A stretch of 64,000 bases of DNA, taken from contig SWBL01000162.1 of assembly GCA_024195585.1 (NCBI GenBank), positions 1-64,000 of the forward strand, given 5' to 3'. The notes below the pieces were generated by a model. It did not search any database, was not told the DNA's origin, and saw nothing but the letters and a program-made list of their open reading frames with translations. Shown piece by piece: positions 41,885 to 52,120 of the stretch. Every line of letters starts with the position of its first letter. Position 1 is the stretch's first letter. The DNA comes from Aureobasidium sp. EXF-3400. Lineage: Eukaryota > Ascomycota > Dothideomycetes > Dothideales > Saccotheciaceae. The position numbers and the translations under genes are program-made.

Positions 41885-43534
41885 ATGCCAGGATTACGAC
41901 CCCAGGTGTTGCTATCGCGAGCAGCTCGGCGCTATGTGTCAACTTCTCGAGGTCCAAGAGGTCCGCGAAGCATCCTCAACAAGGCACGAACGCCATCTCG
42001 AATTACGCCTCGCCCATCCAGAGCATCGCCTTTGTCTGCAAACAGCCGCCACCAGTCCTCACAGCAGCCGAGTCAGCAGAACAAGCCAGATGAGCAACCT
42101 CAGCGAACGCCAGAAGAACCGTCAAAAAACGCTCTTGTAGCTACAGCGCTTGCCGAGAACCAGTCGTCGGATCTCGTTGCGCCTGTAACCATTCCAGACG
42201 ACCCGAATGGTGTACTTACACCCAGCCACCCAGCATGGCATCTGCTCAACAACAGCTCCCTGGTCATTCAGCGACAGATCGAAATGATGAATGTCTTCCT
42301 TGGTTTCGAACAAGCCAACAGATACGTCATCATGAATGGTCGAGGAGAAACAATTGGATACATGGCCGAGCAGGACCACGGTATGGGAAGCATGCTAGTA
42401 CGACAGATGGCAAAGACCCACCGTAGTTTCACTTGCCACATCTTTGACAACAGCGAGAGGGAGATTCTGCGTATCCATCGACCTTTCTCCTGGATTTCGT
42501 CACGCATTCGTATTTATGACCCCACTGCCCCAGGTGAATACTCCCAGTCAGATTCCTTACAAGGCACTTCTATCCAATCGACCATCAACCAAACCTCCGC
42601 AGCCCAGATCTCCCCTCTGCCCTCGAACGACATGCGCATCATTGGCGAAGCACAACAACAATGGGCCCCCCTCCGCCGAAAATACAACCTCTTCAACTAC
42701 CGATCCATCGCTGCCACCTCCGACTCAACACCAAAGCTCACCTCTGGAGACGCTCCCAACACCACATCGAAAGCCCTCACAGTCACAGAAGGGAACTCCG
42801 AACAAGCCATCGAAGCCGGCATGCAACAATTCGCCTACGTCAACGAACCCTTCCTATCCTGGGACTTTTCTCTCAAAGATGCAGACGACCGCAAAATCGG
42901 CAGTGTAAACCGCAACTTTGGCGGTTTTGCAAGAGAAATATTTACGGATACTGGTGTTTATGCTTTGAGAATGGATTCTGCTGCTTTGGAGGAAGGGGCC
43001 CAAGAGCAGATGGCTATGACGCTAGACCAGAGGGCTGTTATGCTTGCTACCGCTGTCAGTATCGACTTTGACTACTTCTCCAGGCACAGTGGGCATGTGG
43101 GTGGAGGAGGCTTTTTCCCATTGTGGTTCCCCGGTATGGGTGGCGCGGCCGAGGGCGGTGCAGTAGGCGGAGCAGCCGGGGGCGCTGCTGGCGAAGTTGG
43201 TGCCGCAGAGGGTGCTGCAGGAGCTATGGGTGGTGCAGCAAGAGGGGCCGGTACAGAAGCAATGGGAGCAGGAGCCGTTGGCGCGGGCACAATCGCTGGA
43301 GCAGAAGCCATGAACCGCGGCTGGGGAACCCAACAACCCGACGACGCAAGCCCACAAGCTCCCGTCGATCCCTATCAAAACGACGGCAACATCGGTCAAT
43401 CACAAGGAGACACCTGGGGCGAGCAAAGCCCTTGGGCCCAACAACCACAACAACAGGATGATCCTTGGGGCAATCAAGGAGGTTCTGATGGCGGTGATGG
43501 AGGCGATGGATTTGATTTTGACGATTTCTTCTAG
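41885..43534 (+). CDS. mitochondrial phospholipid scramblase family protein (Aim25-like)
   Basis: Single exon, 549 residues. Belongs to the LURP-one/scramblase fold (PF03803), like yeast Aim25. The N-terminus MPGLRPQVLLSRAARRYVST is a good mitochondrial presequence. The scramblase domain runs from about 105 (LTPSHPAWHLLNNSSLVIQR) to about 405 (AVMLATAVSIDFDYFSRHS), with EQANRYVIMNGRGETIGYMA, ILRIHRPFSWISSRIRIYDP and GSVNRNFGGFAREIFTDTGV. The remaining 145 residues are a low-complexity Gly/Ala-rich then Gln/Asp/Trp-rich tail, ending DGFDFDDFF. Biological role in fungi is not settled. Confidence 0.88.
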   Translation: MPGLRPQVLLSRAARRYVSTSRGPRGPRSILNKARTPSRITPRPSRASPLSANSRHQSSQQPSQQNKPDEQPQRTPEEPSKNALVATALAENQSSDLVAPVTIPDDPNGVLTPSHPAWHLLNNSSLVIQRQIEMMNVFLGFEQANRYVIMNGRGETIGYMAEQDHGMGSMLVRQMAKTHRSFTCHIFDNSEREILRIHRPFSWISSRIRIYDPTAPGEYSQSDSLQGTSIQSTINQTSAAQISPLPSNDMRIIGEAQQQWAPLRRKYNLFNYRSIAATSDSTPKLTSGDAPNTTSKALTVTEGNSEQAIEAGMQQFAYVNEPFLSWDFSLKDADDRKIGSVNRNFGGFAREIFTDTGVYALRMDSAALEEGAQEQMAMTLDQRAVMLATAVSIDFDYFSRHSGHVGGGGFFPLWFPGMGGAAEGGAVGGAAGGAAGEVGAAEGAAGAMGGAARGAGTEAMGAGAVGAGTIAGAEAMNRGWGTQQPDDASPQAPVDPYQNDGNIGQSQGDTWGEQSPWAQQPQQQDDPWGNQGGSDGGDGGDGFDFDDFF

Positions 43535-44007
43535 GCTGCAGTAACCCTTGGTCACTTTTCCTCTCTTTGCGATACATAACATAGCGTAGCATAAGTATGT
43601 TTAGATACCCCTTTCCCTCTCACTATAGAAATGTAATACTACTCTCTCGGCAGATCAAGTATTCAACAATGATATATGTGAGAAAAATGGTCAGCTTTGT
43701 CTGCCATCAGGCATGGATCCCCTTCGAGCGCCAGACATGAAAGACAATTGTGACATTGATTTCTTGAAAAATGTTGAGAATTATTCCGAAATCTAGCTAG
43801 GTAACTAATGCTCCTAAATAATGCGCTGCACCTAAATGCCAAGTGACTAGTCTGACTGACCAAAAGTCAAAGTGTGAAACTCCATAGCACCCTGCTATAT
43901 GTCCGAAACCCTGTGCTACCTCGCGTAAAGATGCTTTGCGAAGACTGAGAAATTATATCGAATGCGTGTGAAAAGAGGTTTATTCGTCAAGCTTGACCGG
44001 CTGGAGT
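43535..44007. other. convergent 3' region, 473 bp
   Basis: Between the scramblase gene and SGT1 stops; AT-richer than coding sequence. No feature recognised. Confidence 0.4.
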
Positions 44008-45198
44008 CTACCACTTCTTGGCCTCAAGGCCTTCAGGAGGACTCGTTTCGACTTTTCCCTTCTTGACCTCTTCCCAGTTTGTGCTTAGAGCGGTACCATT
44101 GCTCTCACTGAATGACTTCATCATGGCACGGCGGGTATCCGCGTCAGCACCGGCGTAGAGCTTCTTGAAGAAACCGTTGACAGGGTCACCACCTTCGTCG
44201 TCATCCTCTTCTTCCATCTTACTTCCACCTTTTGAGTCATCAGTTTTGGGCTTGGCCAGAGCTTCTGATGCGAGCTTGTCCCAATCCTTGGGACCACTGC
44301 GAGAGGACGTGGGGTATGAAGGGGCTTTTTGTGCCGTACTGGACGATTGAACCGGTGCCGAGGCGACTGTTGATGCGGATCTCGGGGCCTCAGTTGTAGA
44401 CTCGCTGCCCTCGAGTGATGGCCATTTGTGACCGGGTTGCGATTTCTTGAGCACGACTTCGACTTTTGTGGACATGATGGAAAAGGTTGAGGCTGAAGGG
44501 TCGATCTCAGCGAAGAGAGGTTCGAGTGAGAAATCGTAGTCGGAAGAGGTTTGCAGAGGGAAGGAGATGGTGAGAGAGCGAGGTTGTATGTCGATTGTGG
44601 CCTTGTCCTTGGGGACGCCCTTTGCGAGCAAGGTAAAGTAGACCTTGTCGTTATTTTGATACCAGTCGTGACGAATCTTGTCAGCAGGGGTTTGAGCCAC
44701 TGCAGCGGGCTGTGCAGGAGTAGCAGCAGCAGCGGTCGTCGTTGGTGTAGAGTCTGGCTTGGTAGTCTGCACCTCTTCCTCGTCAGGTGTCTCCTTGATG
44801 GTCACATCCTTCACACCATCCATGGCAGCCATTTTCGTTGCAATCTTGTTTTCCCAGATAGGCAATGTCTTCTCTTTCGGATCCATACGTTTGACAATGT
44901 CGAAGCAGAACTTTGAGTCTGGGTAGCGCTCAAGGCCGAAGAGTGCTATGGCTCGTCTCAGCTGACCCTGAAGGATGAGTTCGCGTTTTCCTCTCTTTTG
45001 TGCGTTGATGATAGCCTTGTTGGCATCGGCTAGAGCAGATTCGTAGTCAGCAGGGTTGCTTCTCTGGTATGCGGTAGATCGTTTGATGAGGTAGTCAGGC
45101 GATGTGGGTGAGACTGCAAGGGCGGCTGTGTATAATTTTATGGCTTCGGCGTAGTTGCCTGCGCTGAGTGCTTCTGCTCCAAGTTTTGCTTGATCCAT
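44008..45198 (-). CDS. SGT1: co-chaperone Sgt1
   Basis: Single exon, 396 residues. Adapter between Hsp90 and clients such as kinetochore CBF3 subunits and SCF ubiquitin ligases. Three TPRs at about 1-115 (AEALSAGNYAEAIKLYTAAL, YLIKRSTAYQRS), an Ala/Thr-rich linker, a CS domain at about 195-285 (IRHDWYQNNDKVYFTLLAKG, VEVVLKKSQPGHKWPSLEGS), and the SGS domain at the C-terminus (GPKDWDKLASEAL, VNGFFKKLYAGADADTRRAM, MKSFSESNGTALSTNWEEV). ATG at 45198 starts MDQAKLGAEAL; an upstream in-frame ATG at 45264 is less likely. Confidence 0.96.
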   Translation of the reverse strand: MDQAKLGAEALSAGNYAEAIKLYTAALAVSPTSPDYLIKRSTAYQRSNPADYESALADANKAIINAQKRGKRELILQGQLRRAIALFGLERYPDSKFCFDIVKRMDPKEKTLPIWENKIATKMAAMDGVKDVTIKETPDEEEVQTTKPDSTPTTTAAAATPAQPAAVAQTPADKIRHDWYQNNDKVYFTLLAKGVPKDKATIDIQPRSLTISFPLQTSSDYDFSLEPLFAEIDPSASTFSIMSTKVEVVLKKSQPGHKWPSLEGSESTTEAPRSASTVASAPVQSSSTAQKAPSYPTSSRSGPKDWDKLASEALAKPKTDDSKGGSKMEEEDDDEGGDPVNGFFKKLYAGADADTRRAMMKSFSESNGTALSTNWEEVKKGKVETSPPEGLEAKKW

Positions 45199-45429
45199 GG
45201 TGATGGTTGCTGTGGCAGTGCTGTGTTGATAGCTAGGTATGAGAGGAATGTGAAGTGATTGCAAAGGAAAGTAGAGGCATGCATGTGATTGTGACGACCA
45301 AAGCTTCTAGAATGCGCCAGATGCTTTCAACTGCAAGGGAAAGTTTACCCGAGTCAGGCAGCTGCGTGTGAGAGTTTCATCTCTGCGTTTCACCTCATTC
45401 ACGTTGTCAATTACACCTCAGCCTCCTTC

Positions 45430-45850
45430 ATGTTCAATGCTCTAATCCGAACGCATCACATAACTTCGAGGAAGAAGGTGACCAAGCTCAAGCAAGCCGC
45501 CGATGCCACACAGGTCTTTGCTCTCTTAAGGAGCGGGAGCTCACCTGGTATCATGTATGTGGAGGGAGACGAAAATGGTGTCAAGCAGTGGGTTGAATCT
45601 GTTCATGTACGTGTTGAGAGTCTTGTTTCTTCCGCAATCTAACTGACATTGAAGATAGAATCTCCGCTACAAGGACTATCAGCTAGTCGCTCGTCCAGCG
45701 GCTGTGCAGCATGAGAATCAGCCCACCAAAGAATCACAAGTAAGACCTGGTCTGTACGAGACGGATACGGTGAGCGACTTTGGCAAACAACTGCAAGATC
45801 GAGGTGTATATGCTTGGTGGCGCAAAGCTATGGGCTATGTAAAAGAGTAG
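45430..45850 (+). CDS. small protein with a stand-alone Prp3_C/DUF1115 domain
   Basis: Exons 45430..45606 and 45659..45850; 122 residues. The first exon gives IRTHHITSRKKVTKLKQAAD and GSSPGIMYVEGDENGVKQWV, the second NLRYKDYQLVARPA; together these make the DUF1115 domain found at the C-terminus of Prp3 and of RWDD2/RWDD3-like proteins. Here it stands without an RWD domain. The C-terminal 50 residues (LYETDTVSDFGKQLQDRGVY followed by AWWRKAMGY) are also conserved-looking. Intron 52 bp, phase 0. Divergent from SGT1, 231 bp between starts. Confidence 0.85.
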
Positions 45851-46253
45851 TTCATTAGCTCGGTCGGCAACCAGTAGTGCTGGAAGAGCACTGGCAATGA
45901 TTTTCGGGTGAATCACTGAGGAGCAAGCTGTGTCTCTTCCAGGTCGCTTGCATTAGACTAGGATACACCGCAACAATTCAATGCATGATGAAGGTCTTTC
46001 GCAACTCTGCCCCTCATGCCAAAATGCAAGCTACCCCACATGTTGACGTGCCAAGCTTACACCGCTGGATGGAGGGGTGACGAGGCAGGGGCGTGCTCCG
46101 TTGTTGAAACGAACCCCCCAATCTATCCAAGTCTGGCCATAGCATCCACTCTCGAGACCTCCTGACCAACATCACCCCTTCTTTGAACTCGTGCTCGTCT
46201 CCTTGTTCATTCCGACACTCACATCAATCCATTCAACACCAACCACACACACA
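45851..46253. other. intergenic region, 403 bp
   Basis: Promoter of the HET-C2 gene; the part before the ATG is rich in CA and CT, like other leaders here. No motif assigned. Confidence 0.35.
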
Positions 46254-47008
46254 ATGGCAGCTTTCCCCCCTGGCGGTACTTTCTTCGACACCCTGAAGCG
46301 TAGCTTCACCGATGTCCCTGTCGAATCTGGCAAGATTGCCACTACTCAGTTCCTCGAGGCTTGCGAGAGCTTGACCACTCTCTTCGGTATGTTTGTCTAA
46401 AGCCTGGTGCTATCATCTTCTGACCAGGCCAGATGTCCTCGGTTCAACCGCCTTCAAGCCCGTCAAGTCGGACATGACTGGCAACATCAAGGTACTTTTT
46501 CAGGCACATGTCTAGTAGATCCAGCTGCTCATCTATCACAGAAAATCCGTGACCGTCAACTCGCTGCTCCCATCGACTCAGAGACCCTCCAAGACCTCGT
46601 CCGTAACGAGCTCGCAACCAAGAAGCACACCGCCACAGAAGGTCTTGTCTGGTTGAACCGGTAAATCGTCACCCCGAAACCCATTTGTACCCAGTACACT
46701 GACCAAGGAACAGTGCCCTCGACTTCACCGCCCAGGCTCTTCGTCAGAACCTGACCAACTCCGGAGAGGAGGTCAGCGTCTCGTTCCGCTCCGCCTACGG
46801 CAACACCCTCAGCAAGCACCACAGCTTCATGATCAAGCCCATCTTCAGCGCTGCCATGAGTGCAACTCCCTACCGCAAGGACTTTTACGCCAAGCTTGGT
46901 GACGACCAGGCTCGCGTTGAGAAAGAGCTTGGTACTTGGTTGAGCAGCCTCGAAAACATTGTCAAGATCTTGAACGACTTCCTGGCCTCTAAAGAAGCCA
47001 AGTGGTAA
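46254..47008 (+). CDS. glycolipid transfer protein HET-C2
   Basis: Exons 46254..46386, 46433..46491, 46542..46660 and 46714..47008; 201 residues. Transfers glycosphingolipids between membranes. The GLTP fold's head-group residues are present: Asp58-x3-Asn62-x-x-Lys65 in SDMTGNIKK, Trp101 in EGLVWLNR, and a His near 140 in SKHHSFMIKPIF. In Podospora anserina the orthologue het-c2 governs heterokaryon incompatibility through interaction with NLR-type partners; whether the allele is an incompatibility factor here cannot be told. All four junctions keep phase. Introns are 46-53 bp. Confidence 0.95.
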
Positions 47009-47398
47009 TTTACGTAAGGGCCCTGGAGGCCTGCGGAAAAACAATATGATACCAAAAAACAACAGATTTGTTCTTGCTTCTACAAACAACCACACAACCA
47101 TTGTGACCTGGTGCCTTTTTCGTCATTTTCTTTATACAGGGTTGGTATGGTGCTAGTCAGATATCTTGCTGACCATTCAACTAATTAGGCTGACAATCCG
47201 CATTTCATCACACCTCAATGGTAGCCGAAAGCTCGTCACGGGGCCAAAGAGGATTGAGCAAGTTATGTTCAAATGTTCGGGTGGCGGTGCCTAAGAGTCA
47301 TCCACGAGTTTATAAACCCACAACGACCGACGCTCTCTCTTCGAATCCACATTCAACAGCCTGATTGAATTCAACCGCCACTTCGTCAAAAACACAAC
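47009..47398. promoter_or_regulatory. intergenic region with a promoter block shared with a downstream paralogue
   Basis: 390 bp. The stretch 47254-47320 (containing GAGCAAGTT, GTGGCGGT and GAGTCATCCA) resembles 48831-48893 upstream of the paralogue at 48982, at a similar distance from the ATG, so the duplication included the promoter. Confidence 0.5.
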
Positions 47399-48118
47399 AT
47401 GCCTATCACAACCCAACAACAAACACAGCTATATTCCAGACCACGAGCCGTGCCACAACAGTCACCCACGCAAAAGAGTCCCCTCTTGATTAAGCTTCCA
47501 CGAGAGCTACGAGACATGATCTATGAACAGGTCTTCGCAGGCGAATCCGAGATTATGATCCCACATCCACTGATGCGGACGTCTAAGCAAATGCGCGAAG
47601 AAGTCATAGAAGCCGCCGCACGCTATGTTGGTCCACGAGCGAGGCTAGGACTGATACCTCTCAACGGAACCTTGGTAGACACTAAGATTGAAATGGAAGA
47701 TCCAAAACATCCTAGTCGTTACATACCCATTAGGATGTACCAAGACCGGGTATTACTACTATACGGACTGGGTATAAAATGGCACAAGTTTTACTGCAAC
47801 CATTTCGGCAAGCGACTGCTACCATATATCCGCCAAGTTAGGATATACATGAGAATGGCAGACATCGATACTATCACCATCAAGTTTAAGGAAGATTCAG
47901 CACCGGAGATAATTACCAAGGCAGGTCTTTACTATCGTGTGAGACACCCCCGTTCTGCGGAATTTTATGGACTGTTCCAATCCATAGCAGAGAAACATCG
48001 AAAGAAAAAGGCAAAATGTTCGGTTGAGTGGGTTAACGCCTTCATGAAGGACACACTAGATGCGCGCAAGAAGATTCGCCTCAGGCTAGAGAATCGCGAA
48101 CGGGTACGTTGGGTTTAG
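47399..48118 (+). CDS. 2EXR/DUF7730-like protein, paralogue A
   Basis: Single exon, 239 residues. Basic, small. Opens with a Gln/Thr-rich leader, then the family signature KLPRELRDMIYEQVFAGESE, IMIPHPLMRTSKQMREEVIE and YVGPRARL. The C-terminal half has RLLPYIRQVRIYMRMADIDT and ITIKFKEDSAPEIIT, then CSVEWVNAFMKDTLDARKKI and a basic end. Shares the same order of blocks with the genes at 48982 and 54408 and with the relic at 48.2-48.6 kb. Family function unknown; the first block is F-box-like in pattern. Confidence 0.75.
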   Translation: MPITTQQQTQLYSRPRAVPQQSPTQKSPLLIKLPRELRDMIYEQVFAGESEIMIPHPLMRTSKQMREEVIEAAARYVGPRARLGLIPLNGTLVDTKIEMEDPKHPSRYIPIRMYQDRVLLLYGLGIKWHKFYCNHFGKRLLPYIRQVRIYMRMADIDTITIKFKEDSAPEIITKAGLYYRVRHPRSAEFYGLFQSIAEKHRKKKAKCSVEWVNAFMKDTLDARKKIRLRLENRERVRWV

Positions 48119-48187
48119 AGTACTGTACTTTGTATGTTGAGCTAATCAACCGTCAGCTGTGAACTTCGGCCGATCCATCTGCCACGC

Positions 48188-48610
48188 CGATGTTTTTATA
48201 CTTCGGTCACGATGAACAAGATAAACTGTTCATACTGCAGCCGACCCATCCACTTGTGCACAGACAAGAGATCACCATCATGTCCGAGAGCAAATCTGTT
48301 GTGGCGAGATCTTTGCTGTGGTGAATTTGGCCAGCAAATGATACCACATATCCGCCGCATGCGGATAATTATGTCCATGGTGACTCCTCAAGCAATTTTC
48401 ATCACTTTCAACAGAAATTCAGCACCAGACATAACCATCGGAAGCGATTACAGTAATTGGGAAGACACAGAATTTGTAATCGGATGTGTCTGTCCATAGC
48501 GGAGAAGTATCAAGAAAAAAGGCAGCGTGTTCGGCCGAGTGGGTTAATGTCTTCATGAGAGATATTGTAGATGCGTGGTTCATACTCGTTCTTGGTGAAA
48601 GCCGCTGAGT
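48188..48610 (+). pseudogene. decayed 2EXR/DUF7730-like paralogue
   Basis: A remnant matching the second half of paralogue A. One frame holds FGQQMIPHIRRMRIIMSMVT and FITFNRNSAPDITI, corresponding to A's FGKRLLPYIRQVRIYMRM and IKFKEDSAPEIIT. The match then shifts frame near 48495 (SIAEKYQEK, corresponding to SIAEKHRKK) and again near 48530 (CSAEWVNVFMRDIVDAW, corresponding to CSVEWVNAFMKDTLDAR), reaching a stop near 48610. At least two frameshifts and a missing N-terminal half show it is not functional. Confidence 0.75.
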
Positions 48611-48981
48611 CTTGATTAGGACTATGCTTGTTCAGCTAGATAATCGACGAGTCAGAAATTCCTCCGATTTATTGTTATACCGAAATACATTCTTCTCTGC
48701 TTCCAAAATCTTTTTGTTTTCGCTCTAGCACAGAGTAAGAAGAAGCCTTTCCTGCTATATCTCGGCCATGTAGCTTTTTAGGTCATTGCTGCCTGACATT
48801 GTTCCGGATAGCTGCACAGTCCAATCGTGGTTGAGCAAGTTCTCTCTTGATCCCACGTGGCGGTCATTGAGTCATCCATGAGTATTCAGACCCTGACAGG
48901 AATTATGGATTTCTCGTTTCTACGCTACCACATCTGCGGACCAACTTTCTCCGAACTCTTCTGCTATAATAGGGTAAGAAG

Positions 48982-49689
48982 ATGCCAGTCATGACCCGCC
49001 AACAAGCAAGCTCTCGGCGCCGACCCAAGGATGAACAAATTAATCCCCCCTTCAACAGACTTCCACAAGAGGTACGAGATATGACCTATGACCTAGTCTT
49101 CGCAGATGACTCTGAGATCAAACTGTCACACCCACTCATGCGAACATCAAGAGCCTTACGAGAAGAAACCACAACAGCTTTTGCATGCAACGTCGGACCT
49201 CGGGCGACATTCTACATGGCATGTATCACCCATCATCGAGGACACCGAACAGGACCGGTAATCACGATCCAGGGTACTGATAATACCTCGATTTTGCTTC
49301 CTGAGACGAGATCGGTGAAAGCGAAATCACGGAGGTACTCGACGAGTCCATATCAACCGTGGGAGTTGTTTCGTCGTAGTGAACTTGGCATGCAGATGGT
49401 GCCTCGGATGCGCCACTTGATACTGGAGATAAAGATGCGAGACTGGGTTGAGATACGCATCACATTCAGCGACAAGGCGACACCCAGGATCTTCGTCAAA
49501 CAGCCGTACAGGCCCTCCTCTTGGATTGCCGTTCAAGCATATCTAGTGTGTCTGCCGAGAGCCAGAAGATGGCAAAATTGGGGAGTCGGATGCTCAACCG
49601 AGTGGATCGAGGCTTTTGTAAAAGATCTGAAGGACAGTTGGACAGAGCTGCGTCTAAGAGAGAAGAGCAGGGCGTTGGGTCTCGAGTGA
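48982..49689 (+). CDS. 2EXR/DUF7730-like protein, paralogue B
   Basis: Single exon, 235 residues. Same block order as paralogue A: FNRLPQEVRDMTYDLVFADD, IKLSHPLMRTSRALREETTT, NVGPRATFYM, then QMVPRMRHLILEIKMRDWVE, ITFSDKATPRIF and CSTEWIEAFVKDLKDSWTEL. A middle segment (about 75-130) is unrelated to A. It lies 0.9 kb downstream of A with the relic between them, in the same direction. Function unknown. Confidence 0.75.
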   Translation: MPVMTRQQASSRRRPKDEQINPPFNRLPQEVRDMTYDLVFADDSEIKLSHPLMRTSRALREETTTAFACNVGPRATFYMACITHHRGHRTGPVITIQGTDNTSILLPETRSVKAKSRRYSTSPYQPWELFRRSELGMQMVPRMRHLILEIKMRDWVEIRITFSDKATPRIFVKQPYRPSSWIAVQAYLVCLPRARRWQNWGVGCSTEWIEAFVKDLKDSWTELRLREKSRALGLE

Positions 49690-49929
49690 TCGTGTGCTCA
49701 TTACCAGCCATGTCGACGTGGTATGGTCTTAGAGTATGGCGGCTTGCTTCTGTATCTCGATCGGCGCGATGTTTGCTCGACGCCAGGGAAGAGGAGAACA
49801 AAATTCTCCAGAGATGTGCCAGCGCATCTCACGGGTTCGTGATCCACCGAGGCCGAATGGATAGTTCTCTCAGCCCCTTCCATCTTGTCCTGGTTTCGTA
49901 AGGGGCTAGACTCATGTCGATATCGTTGA

Positions 49930-51237
49930 TCATTCATCAGAAAGGATCGCCGGATGAAGGAGCTTCTTAAGGTCGTTCGTATACTCGATGATCCTGTTAG
50001 AGCTGTCGGCTTCCTCGCTCAGCGCATCTCTGAGCTGACCAACTGCGTCTCTCATATCTTTTTCGATAGTCTCTCTGTTCAAAGCTTCTTTGATGGTAGT
50101 AACCGCCTCGCCGTAGAGTTTCCAGAATGCCTGTGTGTCTTTGAGATATGTCGTTTCTTCCAAAGGAATAGCCCAATCGTCTTGACGGTTCTCAACCATA
50201 TCCAGCCAGTCCGACATCAGAGGCTCACGATCTCCAAACAATCCAGGCAGATGAACGAGGAAATCTCCCTTTTGGCCTTCGAAAGCGTGCGGTGCAACAA
50301 ATCCAGTAAAGTTTCTGAGCACATCTGTTCTGCCATCTCTCAGATATCCGGGCAATTCGTAGCTGTTGAACATTTTTCTGGGCAAGTAGACGATGCCACG
50401 CTTGAAACCGTATCCATCAGGGCCACCGCTGGACTTTTCGACTGTGCGAGCCATGGCGGCTTGGTCGGCGTCATTTCCTAGTTCGACTTTGGGATTGCAG
50501 AGGGGGAAGGCCATGCCATCTACAAACATTGAAATTGTCCAGGGGTGTACGCGGACGAAAAAGATACCAGTGTTGAGGCCTTGGATGTCGCGTGCTGCGA
50601 CAATGTTGATGTGGGAGAACTCTCTGGGTGGGAGGAAGATATCGGCCGGAATGTTTGGGTTCAGTATGATCGAGTCTGCATCAACCCACCTGTGTTGCTG
50701 GTTAGTATGGTATGATTTTGAAGGAAGAATGGAGGATGGATACGCACATCAACCATTCTGCTCTTTCACGCTCTGGCTTTGCGAGTTCTTGAGCGACTTG
50801 TTGGATCATGAAAGTTGGCTTGTTCCAGTAACCACAGTATTCGTTCTGTCGCTTGATGTATGTTGGATAACCCCATCTCTCTCCGTGTCGTGTGTGTGAC
50901 TCCAGAGCTCTTTCGTATAATTTGTTGTTGCCATACAACATAGATACCTTGGCGATACGGTATGGTTTCGAGCCATAGATGAATGATGGCTGATGCCATA
51001 GAGCTCCGAGGAAGCTAACTACTATGAGGATTGAGGATAGCAGAACAACGAGTCTGTTGTTGAACCACTACGGCATAGTCAGTCTTGTGCGCATGCCGAT
51101 TGCGAATTACGATGTGCAAGTACCCCAATGGTCAAAAGCGGCTTCCTCGGCGGTTGCAGAAACATATCAGAGCTCGTCGTCTCAAACGATCGCTTCGACT
51201 CTTCGACGTCCAGCTCTTGATAGCGAGAATCACTCAT
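49930..51237 (-). CDS. GT34 family glycosyltransferase (galactosyl/mannosyltransferase, Gma12/Mnn10 type)
   Basis: Exons 51237..51124, 51067..50748 and 50689..49930; 397 residues. Type II Golgi enzyme: short cytoplasmic N-terminus, signal anchor WFNNRLVVLLSSILIVVSFL (about 39-58), then a lumenal catalytic domain. The metal-binding DxD is Asp148-Ala-Asp150 in WLMWVDADSIILNP; NIVAARDIQGLNTGIFFVRV and NDADQAAMAR are also GT34 traits, and WGYPTYIKRQNEYCGYWNK precedes. The C-terminus (about 300-397) adds a helical extension (AVTTIKEALNRETIEKDMRD). Sugar specificity (alpha-1,2-galactose or alpha-1,6-mannose) cannot be decided. Introns of 56 and 58 bp. Convergent with paralogue B. Confidence 0.92.
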
Positions 51238-52120
51238 ATTGCGTAAATGTTCAACTTGGATTTAGAGACTTAAGAAGCTCGAAGAGCAAGGGTCGACTCA
51301 GAGAATAAGTACCATGTCTAATCGTGTATATGGACTCTTCTCGAGCTTGAGCCGTTTCTATTATGGTCCATACAACCGTTCGCCGTGCTTCCGGATTTTG
51401 GCCGTTGGATGTGTTTTTTCGAAATCGCATTTTCGGCTGTTATGCCGAAAAATGCCACTCTTGCTGCAGCCCATTGTGTCATCCGTGGGGGACGATTTCG
51501 TACGCAACAGTGATGAAAAGAACCCAGAGTGTCGAGAGTCCATGGAGCAATCGATTGCGACATAGATTGAGACCATGGAAAGGTGTAGGCCACGAGCTCT
51601 GTATAAGGCAGATGCCGAAAAAGGCAACTGTCGCCAACGGTCAAACATAGGCTTTCGTCTCTCAGCGAAGCCTATAACAGCATCGATTACCGCTCTCGAA
51701 TTTAGACTTCCGTATCATGATAGCTATAGGAAAACAAGCCGCGGCTCTTGATGGTCAACGTGAAACAAGATTGAGATCAATTAGCTCCATATGGCATGAA
51801 GTTTGGCAAACGCCAAGCGTGTGATTCTTTTATTTCTTTTTCTTTTCTCTTTTGGTTTTTTCTCTCTCTTTTTGTCCTTTTTTTTTCGCGCTTCCTCTCT
51901 TTTCAAACAGCTTAGCTGCTATCATCGTGATCTCTGCGCCAGTGTTACAGTAGCTGGGACGACCCCTGAAATCGTGATAGCAGGCTGTCCTCAATTGCAA
52001 TCTTGTAAAGCCGCGACGGAGAAGTCATTCAGCCAACTTGCTGAGTGGGACAGTAGTTCTTGAAGCCACGTCCTGGCAACATTCACAGTATTGCCTTTTT
52101 TGGAGTCTACCATCGTGACT
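51238..52120. other. 883-bp intergenic region with a long pyrimidine tract
   Basis: Upstream of the GT34 gene. Short frames on both strands overlap one another with no support. At 51826-51902 there is a T/C-rich tract with many T runs on the plus strand. Confidence 0.5.

Noticed and set aside
51826..51902. Pyrimidine tract as a possible transposon end or telomere-like repeat
   Set aside because: Irregular T/C mixture without unit, terminal repeat or target duplication; more likely a promoter or leader tract.
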